From assembly GCF_026210795.1 (NCBI RefSeq), contig NC_089455.1, positions 2,728,001 through 2,792,000 of the forward strand: 64,000 nt of DNA, written 5' to 3'. Below are positions 45,139 through 56,939 of this stretch, in pieces. The DNA is from Rhizophagus irregularis (lineage: Eukaryota > Glomeromycota > Glomeromycetes > Glomerales > Glomeraceae). The stretch's first letter is position 1; each line of letters starts with the position of its first letter. The notes beneath the pieces were generated by a model. That model saw nothing but the letters and a program-made list of their open reading frames with translations. It was not told the DNA's origin and ran no database searches. The translations under genes were made by a program, and so were the position numbers.

Positions 45139-45640
45139 CATACAAATTAGTTAATATTTCATGTTCTCATGTTCTAGCTTGCTTAGTAAACATAGCATAT
45201 TGAAAATTCATATGAAAATTTTTTTATGGTTATGTAATCATTCTGATTAACAAATTGCGCATTGCATATTATTATTTGACAAATTTATTTATACGTAATT
45301 ATAAATATTTATTTTAATTGACAGAGAAAAAAGAATCATGATGATCATCAGTGATAAAGAAAACCGTTCAGTGATGGAGTATCTTCGTGGCATTGCCCAT
45401 AATCTTACATTATAAGTCTTATTACATTATAAGTAAATTTACAAAAATCTAGTTCTTTTATCTAATTCTTTTATAAATTACAACAATTAATAAATAAAAT
45501 AAATAATATACAATATTTTGCGCAAATACTTATTTTAATGTCTAAAGAATAAAAGATTTCCAAATAATTTTTACTCAATAATATACTGTATATAAATAAT
45601 ATAAATAATCTACATCTGCAAATTGAATACGGCGTAATAT
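45139..45640. other. Spacer with one exon-like scrap
   Basis: AT-rich sequence. After an acceptor-like ATTGACAG at about 45325, codons for REKRIMMIISDKENRSVMEY run to a stop near 45415. They may belong to the broken P-loop gene, without firm support. Confidence 0.35.
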
Positions 45641-46230
45641 TACGAAAATTTACGCCTGCGAAATACTCCGTAAATTTACATGACCTTCGAAAAATTACGC
45701 AACAGTAATATTTCGTAATTTCAACGCAATATTTCGTAAGTTTACGCGTAATATTTCGTAGAATTACAGTGTAATATTGCCATGTATGTAAATTTTACAT
45801 CGTAGAAATTTCATTAGAATTTACCGGATTACAATATTTCGAAACTTTTCGAAAGTGTAATATTTCGTAATTTTACGTCGTGGGATTTTCGTAGGTTTAC
45901 GGGTGCAATATTTCGAAACTTTTCGAAAGTGTAATATTTTGTAATTTTACGTCGTAGGATTTTCGTAGGTTTACGGGTGCAATATTTCGAAACTTTTCGA
46001 AAATGTAATATTTCGTAATTTTACGTCGTAGGATTTCATAGGTTTACGGTATAATATTTCGAAACTTTTCTGAAGGTATAATATTTCGTAATTTTACATC
46101 GCAGAATTTCGTAGGTTTACGGTATAATATTTCAAAACTTTTTCGAAAGTATAACATTTCATAATTTTACATCGCAGAATTTCGCAGGTTTACGGTACAA
46201 TATTTCGAAACTTTTCCAAAATATTATTTT
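45640..46230. repeat. TTTCGAAACTTTTCGAAA satellite, about 75-bp unit
   Basis: Seven or so units contain GTGCAATATTTCGAAACTTT, TCGAAAGTGTAATATTTCGT and AATTTTACGTCGTAGGATTT. The vocabulary (CGTAATATTTCG, TTTCGAAA) is that of the arms of the element in TERT, but the unit length differs. It is non-coding. Confidence 0.85.
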
Positions 46231-46599
46231 TTCGCGAACTTTTTTCACAAATTCAAGTGATTAATATATGTAATTACAAAATAACATTTTTCACTATAAC
46301 TTACACGTAATATTTTATAAATTTATGTAATTTTTGTATTTTTATTCGAAATATAGCTACAATAAATAATTTGTATTTAAAACTATCATAATATTGCGTT
46401 CAATCTCGTCAATAGAATTTTTTTAAATCTTATTTGTCGCTCATCTTCATTTATTTGACTTTCGTTCTTTGACTTTTTATTTTTCAACTTCACTTCTATT
46501 TCATCTGTGATTAATATTTTGCTATATCTGATATTATAAAATAAAAGTCATTTGGATAACATTATTTGTTAATATCAAAAGGATGTGTTGTAAAGACAA

Positions 46600-48200
46600 A
46601 TTGTTATTAAAACTTAACCTATAAACATAATTGTAATAAAGTCGTACGAACATTAACAAAATTATGAAGTACATACCTTCAGTCCTTTTACACTGCTACG
46701 TTGATAGTATGCGTTAAATTCATTTCTGCATCAACGAATATTACAAGATCAAAAGTTAGACCAACAGTTATCATTATGCGTGATTATTAATATTTTTTAT
46801 AAAAAAAAAAGTAAACTTACGAACATTAACGAAATTGTGAGGTACATACCTTCCACTCCTTCTACACTATTACGTTGAGAACATGCGTTAAATTCATCTC
46901 TACATCAAACAAACATTACAAGTTCAAAAAGTTGGACCAAACAGTTGTGATTATTATTAAAAAGTCGTAAATATACGAACATTAACGAAATTAAGGAATA
47001 CATACCTTCCATCCCTTCTACACTATTACGTTGGGAGCACGCGTTAACTTTATTTCTACAAGTTCAAAAGGTTAAACCAACAGTTTCAATATGCGTGATT
47101 ATTAATATTTTTTATAAAAAAGACGTAAACATACGAACATTAACGAAATCGTGAAGTACATACCTTCCATTCCTTCTACACTACTACGTTGAGAGCGTTA
47201 AATTCATCTCTACATCAAACAAACATTACAAGTTCAAAAAGTTGGACCAAACAGTTGTGATTATTATTAAAAAGTCGTAAATATACGAACATTAACGAAA
47301 TTAAGGAATACATACCTTCTATCCCTTCTACACTATTACGTTAAGAGCACGCGTTAACTTTATTTCTATAAGTTCAAAAAGTTAAACTAACAGTTTCAAT
47401 ATGCGTGATTATTAATATTTTTTATAAAAAAGACGTAAACATACGAACATTAACGAAATCGTGAAGTACATACCTTCCATTCCTTCTACACTACTACGTT
47501 GAGAGCGTTAAATTCATTTCTGCATCAAAGAATATTCAAGTTCAATAATTGGGCCAACAGTTGTCATTTTATGTGATTATTAATATTTTATAAAAAAGAC
47601 GTAAACATACGAACATTAACGAAATTATAAAGTACAAATACCTTCCATTCCTTCTACACTACTACATTGAAAGCACGCGTTAACTTTATTTCTACAAGTT
47701 CAAAAAGTTAAACCAACAGTTCATTATGCGTGATTATTAATATTTTTTATAAAAAAGACGTAAACACATTAACGAAATTACAAAGTACAAATACCTTCCA
47801 TTCCTTCTACACTACTACATTGAGAGCACGCGTTAATTTTATTTTTACTTTATAAGTTCAAAAGTTAGACCAACAGTTATAATTATTAATATTGTATAAA
47901 ATAGTTAAATTATGGAGTATAAATACTTTCCATACCTTTACCATTATATTGTACGCAAAACTTTCCATGAACAATTATTAATATTATGAAATAGTCGTAA
48001 ACCTACGAATATTAATGAAATTATAAATATAAATAACTTCCATACTTCTACTATATTGAAAGTACGCGTTCATTTTTCCAGCAGCTGTTGCAAAGCTTTT
48101 TCATGTATAATTTATTAATATTATAAATATTCATAAAGCCTATGAATATATATAAATACTTTCCATGATACTTCTGCTAGTCTTCTGCTACGCAAATGTA
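46600..48200. repeat. 155-bp satellite with a two-unit higher-order repeat
   Basis: About nine units share CATACCTTCCATTCCTTCTA, CACTACTACGTTGAGAGC and ACATACGAACATTAACGAAA. The double unit at 46900-47160 recurs almost unchanged at 47207-47470, so the array has an internal period of about 306 bp as well. Units decay after 47880. No coding content. Confidence 0.85.
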
Positions 48201-48839
48201 CAATGAGCAGTCCTTGCAAAATAGAGCGTATAGAGAATATTAAGTTTGTTTATTTAATTCGTGTTTAGCTATTTTTAGATGATCACATGAACACATGTAT
48301 ATGCCATAATAGGTTAATTTATCAAATTTACTAGATTTATAAAATTAATTCGTAATCTGTGAGTCAAATTATATGATTTTGGTAGAGTCCTAAAGAATTC
48401 TGACCTCGACTATTAAAAAAAAATTCTTGCATGATAAATATAAAATTAAGAGAAATATGCATGACGTGTTGATAATATATACTATATAAATAATATAACA
48501 AATAACTAGAGGTTAATTTGTAACACTTTTCACAAATTTATAATTTCTTATGGTGGTGGCACTCGGCATCAGACTTGATAGAAATAAATTTAACTTTCCA
48601 AATATTGCGAAAGAGGAACAAAAAAATGAATTTTAACAAAATTGATAAATTTTGTGCGATCAAATTCAAAATAATTTTGTGTTTCATGGATAAAAATTCT
48701 TTTATTTGTTTAACAGTTATCAGCCAAATGAGAAAAACTCAAATTAATAAATTTTATATACAAATTAATCGCAAAAACATAAAATTCACCAGTCCTGCCA
48801 CACCAATAAAAAAAAAATATCTTATGCATACAATAAAAT

Positions 48840-50020
48840 TCACCTTATTATACATCATCATCATCATCTTCAGTTTCATTTCCGCTTTCTTCTTCCTCAT
48901 AGCTATTATCTTCAAAATCAGAATATCTTATGCCCGTTTGACTGTTGATTTTTTTCTTTAAAGAATAATATGATTAGCCATGAAATGATATTTTATTAAA
49001 TGCTACTACAAAATTACAAACTTACTAAAAATTTTTTAACTTTTTGTTTCATGATATTCTTTTTACACCTTATTTCGTCATGATTTGGGTTTAAAATTGT
49101 TGAGCAGATCGCAAGAACATATGCAAGTTCTGCATTAGAATGGTCATTTTGGAGGGCTCTGTCAATAACGCTTGCTAAAACAATCGAAGAATTTTTGTCC
49201 TTGGGATTCATTTTTTTGAACAGGCCTTCAAAACAATCTTTAACTTCAGGTTTTCTCTCCCACTTTGCTACTTCAGACGGCCCGGCATTTGTGTTTATAG
49301 GTGGTAAACGGGATCCAAATATAGAAAAAATAGCCTCCCTTGATTTCGAGGACAATGTTCCTCTTACGGACCGTACTTGTTTTGTTAACTTTACAAAGAA
49401 AGTTAATACTTAATATTTTATTTTATTTTATTAAACATTTTGTTATCGAATAAGGACTTACTTGTTTATGTATATTCTCGTTGTAATATGTGATCCAATC
49501 GTCTTCAGTAAAATTAGAGAAAAAACTCGCATGGTTCAGTACTAAATATCCTTCAATCAAAATAATTAGAAATTAAATAAATAATAAAATTAAATATTTC
49601 AAAGATATTCCTACCACTATGAATGATTCTTTAACGCTTGATGACAAATTTATTTTATCAGAAAGTAAATTTTATAATTCGGATTTAAACTCGTGTATTT
49701 CTTTACTTAAAGTATCGATTTTATTTTCAATCTTTGTTAATCGATCTACCATAATTACAATAAATATTAATTACAAGATAATTTTATTAATTTCTTAAAT
49801 ATTTGCGAATACCTTCAATTTTTGAATTTACAGGAAGCCATCTCTTAGTCTGAAGAACGTTAACTTCGTCATTGATGGTTTCGCTGGTGTTGATGTTAGT
49901 TTTACTGTTGTTGTTTCTGCTTCGGTTTCGGCTTCTATCACTGCGCTTGTGATTCCCTTCGATTAGCAATTCCTCAATTTTCTTATGAGAGGATTCTCTC
50001 AATTTATTTCCTGATTCCAT
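48840..50020 (-). pseudogene. Coiled-coil/Arg-Ser gene, copy A (lacks exon 3)
   Basis: This copy has the same exon order as copy B: MESGNKLRESSHKKIEELLI with an RSRNRSRNNNS stretch (50020-49812), the coiled coil VDRLTKIENKIDTLSKEIQE (about 49752-49625), and the block LSSKSREAIFSIFGSRLPPI (49355-49014). The exon that in copy B reads KVSIYPTKDECCGAVEGY is largely deleted, leaving only NHASFFSNFTEDDW. The acidic tail (SDFEDNSYEEESGNETEDDD) lies at about 48860-48960. It is probably non-functional. Confidence 0.5.
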
Positions 50021-50049
50021 AATGATACTTTTGAAAAATGGGATTTCTT

Positions 50050-51050
50050 ACAATTTAAGAAAAAAAAATATTTTTGAAGAAAAAAAATTGACCATTATTT
50101 ATGAAAAAAAAAAAACTCTTTAACAATTTTTCGTACCAGTCATTAACAGAAACTTTCGAATACTCAATAATTACATCACAAATTTTCGTACCAGTCATTA
50201 AGCAGAACCGCAGAAACTTTCTTAGTAATAATTATGTCAGTCGAGGAAATAAAAACAAATGCGCGCGAACATAAGGATAAATCGCATAATTACTCATTAT
50301 TCTAAACCAGGAAATTTTTTCGTACAATTCGCATAATTACTCATTATTCTAAACCAGGAAATTTTTTCGTACAATTCGCATAATTACTCATTATTCTAAA
50401 CCAAGCAAAAAAACTTTCTTAGTAATAATTATGTCAGTTGAGGAAATAAAAACAAATGCACGTGAACATAAGGATAAATTCACATAATTTCGATTACTTA
50501 CTCATTATTCTAAACCAGGCGTACCAGTCATTAAAGCAGTAACCGCAGAAACCTTCGAATATTCGATAATTATATCACTTTATATGGAACATGAGTTTTT
50601 TCCTTGTTATTATTATGAATAGAACCGCATGATTTCGATACTTACTCATTATACTAAACCAAGCAATTTTTCGACAAGTCATTAAAGTAGAATCTGCAGG
50701 AACCTTGAACCTTCGAATATTTAATAATTATATCATTGTTATATCATATATGGAAATAAAACATAAACACGTGAACATGAGTTTTATTATTATGGATAGA
50801 AATTCGCACGATTTCGATACTTACTCATTATACTAGTAAACCAAGCAATTTTTCGTACAAGTCATTAAAGTAGAATTCGCAGGAACTGCAGAAACCTTCG
50901 CATACTTAGTAGTAATAATTATATCAGTCGTATCTTACATGGAAACAATAAACATTAAAGTTTTTCTTTGTACGATAAAAAATTTATATAATTTCGAAAA
51001 CATAAGCATGCATACACATTATAAAAAATCTAATGATACACTCCTGAGTG
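50050..51050. repeat. Decayed AAACCAGGAAATTTTTTCG array (unit A); equivalent at 52920-54060
   Basis: Units of roughly 100-210 bp hold TACTCATTATTCTAAACCAG, TTCGTACCAGTCATTAA, CGCAGAAACTTTCTTAGTAA and TGTCAGTTGAGGAAATAAAA. Copies are more numerous in unit B. A minus-strand frame at 52964-53179 is a product of the repeat. Confidence 0.75.
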
Positions 51051-51571
51051 AAATAAAATTCCAACTCATTATATATTAGTCAGGGTTGTTTGATCAGCAT
51101 TTTTTGATCACAAATTTATTAGTTGGTGTGACCGATCAGACAATGAACTCCAGTCTAACCAATAAAAAATAGAACAATTTTACACATTCAATTGTAACTA
51201 TGAATTTTAACAAAATTGCGATCAAATTCAAAATAATTTTTTGTGTTTCATGTATAAAAATTCTTTTATTGTTTAACAGTTATCAGCCAAATGAGAAAAA
51301 CTCATATTAATAAAATTATATATATAAATTAATCACAAAAACGTAAAATTTATTGATTTGTTTTTGTTTTTTGAAGAGAGATGCTCTTTTAAATGATTAT
51401 CAAATAAATTTAATTTATAAAATTTAGAGGAGTGGGGGTATTTTTTTTTTTGAAATTGTACATATCAATTACTAATTCGTAATATTATATATATTATTAA
51501 TATATTCACCAGTCCTGCCAAACCAATAAAAAAAATAATAAATTTATTAAAACAAATAAACATATATATAA

Positions 51572-52887
51572 TTATCTTATGCATATAATAAAATTCACCT
51601 TATTATACATCATCACATCATCATCTTCATCATCTTCAGTTTCATTTCCACTTTCTTCTTCCTCATAGCTATTATCTTCAAAATCAGAATATTTTATGCC
51701 CGTTTGATTATTGATTTTTTTCTTTAAAGAATAATATGATTGATTAGCCATGAAATGATATTTTATTAAATACTACTACAAAATTACAAACTTACTAAAA
51801 ATTTTTTAACTTTTTGTTTCATGATATTCTTTTTCAACATTATTTCGTCATGATTTGGGTTCAAAATTGTTGAGCAGATCGCAAGAACATATGCGATTTC
51901 TGCATTAGAATGGTCATTTTGGAGGACTCTGTCAATAACGCTCACTAAAACAATCGAAGAATTTTTGTCCTTGGGATTCATCTTTGTAAACAGGCTTCCA
52001 TAACAACTTTTAACCTCGGGTTTTCTTTTCCATTTTGCAATTTCAGACGGCCTGGCATTTGTGTTTATAGGTGGTAAACGGGATCTGAATATAGAAAAAA
52101 TAGCCTCCCTTGATTTCGAGGACAATGTTCCTCTTACGGACCGTACTTGTTTTGTTAACTACGAAGAAAGTTAATACTTAATATTTTATTTTATTTTATT
52201 AAACATTTTGTTATTATCGAATAAGGACTTACTTGTTTATGTATATTCTCGTTGTAAACGAGATCCAATCGTCTTCAGTAAAATTAGAGAAAAAACTCGC
52301 ATGGTTCAGTGATAAATATCCTTCAACCGCTCCACAACATTCATCTTTTGTTGGGTAAATCGATACTTTTATTAATAATTTCGAAACATTTTTCACAACA
52401 TCCTAAAATTAGTCGAAATTCAAAATAATTAGAATGTAAATAAATAATAAAACTAAATATTTCAAAGATATTCTTACCGCTATGAATGATTCTTTAACGC
52501 TTGATGTCAAATTTATTTTATCAGAAAGTAAAGTTTTTAACTCGGATTTAAACTCTTGTATTTCTTTACTTAAAGTATCAATTTTATTTTCAATCTTTGT
52601 TAATCGATCTACCATAATTACAATAAATATTAATTAATTACAAGATAATTTTATTAATTTCTTAAATATTTGCGAATACCTTCAATTTTTGAATTTACAG
52701 GAAGCCATCTCTTAGTCTGAGTAACATAAATTTCGTCATTGATGGTTTCGTTGGTGTTGATGTTGGTTTTACTGCTGTTGCTTCTGCTTCTGCTTCGGCC
52801 TCTATCACTGCGCTTATGATTCCCTTCAATTAGCAATTCCTCAATTTTCTTACGAGAGGATTCTCTCAATTTATTTCCTGATTCCAT
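51572..52887 (-). CDS. Hypothetical coiled-coil protein, copy B (complete exon set)
   Basis: Exon 1 starts at ATG 52887 (MESGNKLRESSRKKIEELLI, then an Arg/Ser-rich stretch SDRGRSRSRSNSSK) and ends in phase 1 at a GTATTCG donor. Exon 2 continues DRLTKIENKIDTLSKEIQEF, a clear heptad coiled coil, to ESFIA. Exon 3 (about 52406-52233) reads DVVKNVSKLLIKVSIYPTKD and NHASFFSNFTEDDWISFTTR. Exon 4 reads LTKQVRSVRGTLSSKSREAI and SRLPPINTNARPSEIAKWKR to KVKKFL. The last exon gives an acidic tail, YSDFEDNSYEEEESGNETED, with stop at 51572. The exon 3-4 junction does not join cleanly in my reading. The layout (basic N-terminus, coiled coil, acidic tail) is common to lineage-specific fungal families; I do not recognise this one. 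The gene start at the right edge of the window (63675) has a similar basic stretch plus coiled coil. Confidence 0.5.
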
Positions 52888-55800
52888 AATGATACTTTTG
52901 AAAAATGGGATTTCTTACAATTTAAGAAAAAAAGAAATATTTCTGAAGAAAAAAAATTGGTCCTTATTTATGAAAAAAAAAACTCTTTAACCCCAAATCA
53001 AGCAATTTTTCGTACCAGTCATTAACAGAAACTTTTGAATACTCAATAATTACATCATGCAAATTTTCGTACCAGTCATTAAGCAGAACCGCAGAAACTC
53101 TCTTAGTAATAATTATGTCAGTTGAGGAAATAAAAACATATACACATGAACATAAGGATAAATTCGCATAATTACTCATTATTCTAAACCAGGAAAAGAA
53201 ACTTTCTTAGTAATAATTATGTCAGTCGAGAAAATAAAAACACATGCACGTGAACATAGGCGATAATTACTCATTATTCTAAACCAGGCAAAGAAACTTT
53301 CTTAGTAATAATTATGTCAGTTGAGGAAATAAAACCAAATGCACGTGAACATAAGGATAAATTCACATAATTTCGATTACTTACTCATTATTCTAAACCA
53401 GGTAATTTTTTCGTACCAGTCATTAAAGTAGAACCGCAGAAACTTTCTTATTAATAATTATGTCAGTTGAGGAAATAAAAACACGCACGTGAACATAAGG
53501 ATAATTTCGATTACTTACTCATTATTCTAAAACCAGGCGTACCAGTCATTAAAGCAGTAACCGCAGAAACCTTCGAATATTCGATAATTATATCACTTTA
53601 TATGGAACATGAGTTTTTTCCTGTTATTATTATGGATAGAACCGCATGATTTCGATACTTACTCATCATACTAAACCAAGCAATTTTTCGACAAGTCATT
53701 AAAGTAGAATCCGCAGTAACCTTCAACCTTCGAATATTTAATAATTATATCATTGTTATATCATATATGGAAATAAAACATAAACACGTGAACATGAGTT
53801 TTATTATTATTGATAGAAATTCGCATGATTTCGATACTTACTCATTATACTAAACCAAGCAATTTTTCGTACAAGTCATTAAAGTAGAATTCGCAGGAAC
53901 TGCAGAAACCTTCGCATACTTAGTAGTAATAATTATGTCAGTCGTATCTTACATGGAAACAATAAACATTAAAGTTTTTCTTTGTACGATAAAAAATTTA
54001 TATAATTTCGAAAACATAAGCATGCATACACATTATAAAAAATCTAATGATACCACTCCTGAGTGAAATAAAATTCCAACTCATTATATATTAGTCAGGG
54101 TTGTTTGATCAGCATTTTTTGATCACAAATTTATTAGTTGGTGTAACCGATCAGACATGAACAGTCTAACCAATAAAAATGGAACAATTTACGCATTCAA
54201 CCGTAACTTTACGGAAATCCATAAAACTTACCTTATCAAAAAAGGAAAAGTAATAGTCATATTTTAGATCAGTAACGTTATACAAGATATTAGTATCGCT
54301 GTCGTTAAATATAATAAACTTTATTAAAATATGTATTTATTTACAAAATATTCATTTGTTTTATTAAACCGGGGTACTATATGTACGATATCTTGTATTG
54401 CTTCTATATCAATAAAGTTATAGATTTCCGTAATTTCTAGTAAGGGACATCCATAAAGATGTGGTTGATTTTGAAATTTGAAGTCATACCACTGAATTAA
54501 TGCGAGATTTAATGGAATATTTTGATTCTTAAGTTCTATTTTCGCTATTAATAAAACCTTAATTTAAAAAATCATTTTTAAATTAGCAATATTATATAAA
54601 TATGTAGTATCAAATCAATTAAAAAATTACCTGCCCGTAACAAATGCCTTGATCAGAAGCGTAATCAAATAATTCATCAGAATTCATACGAACAGACACA
54701 TTACTATACCAAGGTCTGCCATAATAACTGTTAGTAGCACGCATGATTATTGCACCATTTTCTATTATAACTGATCTGTATATTGTCACTTGGCTTTCAT
54801 TTGCAATACTTTCGTGATCCATATACAGATTTAAACATTCCAAAAAATTGTCAAATCCAGATCTCATTTTGTGGTCTATATTAGCCTGTTCTACAAAAAA
54901 ATCATGGGCATCTTTTAATAGAAATTCGAAAAGTATTGCTGTAAATTTAAATATACGAGGGATATATAGTAGCTGAATTTGGTAATCGATGGGTTATATT
55001 TGTTATTGATTGTTGCCGAATCTATAAAAATTAATTTTTTTTAGAAATTTAACATAGTATTGTGTATTTTATATAAATAATACTTGCTATTTTCATTATT
55101 TGAACTTCAATATTTTTTTTATTACTTAATCGGTAGGAATTCTTAACGTATTCTTTGTGAAGGCTTTCGTAAGTCTCCGTAGTGTATCCATTAACTGCAC
55201 CAAATGATCGAATCGAATCAATTATATGATATGCCCACAAATGCAGTTTTGGTAATTTTAACTCCGAGGGGGACATACATTGGAGAATTTTTATGAACAT
55301 TTGAGACCAATTGTTTATAGATTCCTGAAATTATAATTTTAAGTATTAGTGGACAGCGTTGTTTTATAATAATTATGTAGTACATACCCTAAATTTGGCC
55401 AAATCACTTTCTTTGAAATTTTCATATCGACTAATTGCATACATTTCATTCCAAGCTTCGTAAAGTTTTGCCAGATCTTCATTCTTTACAAAATTTTCAT
55501 CATCCTCATTATTTACAAACAAATTGTCCACTACAAAAACCATTACTTTCATCAGATTGCGATACTCATTAGCTGTTAATCTGGCTATTGATTGTATGCT
55601 ATTTGTAAAGATCTTCAAACTGGGAAATCTTGGTATTGCGGCTAATCGATGATCTACTTCATCAACTAAAGTTTTGCTACATTGCGCCCCTAAAAGTTTT
55701 TTCGTATAATCGATTTGATAATGAAAGAGGCCTAAATCGAGATGATGCATTCTATCAGGCACTGTGGCTTGATAGATATTTATATTACTTAATATAAATT

Positions 55801-56939
55801 AATAAAAATAAACTCATGTTAGTGTAATGCTTGTAATGCTTACGTGATTTGGCGAAATGGCTGGATGCCTAACAAATATTATGTAAACTTACGGCAGATT
55901 CCAAAAAAAATTAGATATATTTTCAATGCAAACGGAATTTCCCGAGTTTTGATTAAAATACTGCTGCATATTAACATGAGTTCGTGGTGTTATATCATCA
56001 ATTTGTAAATTAAGATCAGCAAGATTGTCTCTTGTGACTAGACAAAAATGACAAGGATGTTTCGACATTGGTGATTTGTATGTAAGACAGTACGTTGCAG
56101 CTTCCGGCCAGTCAGATATTATAGCTGAAACTCTAGGATAAAACCAAATCATTTCGTTATTTAAAAATAGATCAATGCCATTTTTATTTAATTTTAATAA
56201 AGGGTCTAGTAACAATTCCAAAGATTTATGGAAGCATTCGCGAACAGCAATCTTAAATGTTTCAGACTTCCTTTCAGTAATATTATTAGATTTTAAGATC
56301 GGCAGATACGCTAATAATTGCTTTGCATCTTTCTTATTACGCCTCCAATTTTTAATATTACCAATAGACAAGTAAATGGGATGGAGTTGACTTTTTCCTA
56401 GTGTGTCAACATTTGTAGCGTCAGAATATAATATTAAAGATAAAAGCCTCATCAGGAAGTCACGGGAAAAATGTTCATCACATGTATATTTTTGCAAATC
56501 ATTTACATCGTAATTTTCATTATTTTAAATGTACGTGTAATATTTAACGTTAATGAACATCATCAATGAAATTTTTATCATGATGTGCAGCATTTAATAA
56601 TAAATATTCAATGTACATATCTTATATAATAAAAATACGATTACTAACTAGTAAATTTCAGTTAACTACAGTTAGTAATAATCGGTATCACATGATCAGT
56701 TTGCCGATTGATCTTTTTTTTTTTGATAAAAAAAAGTCTAAAAAACTTTAACCCCTTTCTTTCACTTCCCTTCATCCTCTTGTCCTTTCGTCCTTCCCTT
56801 CCCTTTCGTTCTCCCTTTTTCTCACACCTGTAAGTCTCGTTAGTCGTTACTTTTTTTAATTTATTTTTTTTTTATTTATTTTTTTTTTAATTTTATCTTT
56901 TTTTTTCATTATTTTTTTTTCGTAAGACACCGGCTTGGT

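Larger units (their letters stand above)
48625..54200. repeat. Large tandem duplication (units of about 2.6 and 3.0 kb)
   Basis: Unit A (48625-51197) and unit B (51198 to about 54200) run in parallel. Each has ATGAATTTTAACAAAATTG at its left, then a minus-strand coiled-coil gene, then a decayed array with CCAGTCATTAAAGCAG and TAATAATTATGTCAGT, then CTCCTGAGTGAAATAAAATT. Unit A lacks about 100 bp within the gene (between about 49550 and 49560), where B has 52322-52432. Confidence 0.9.
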
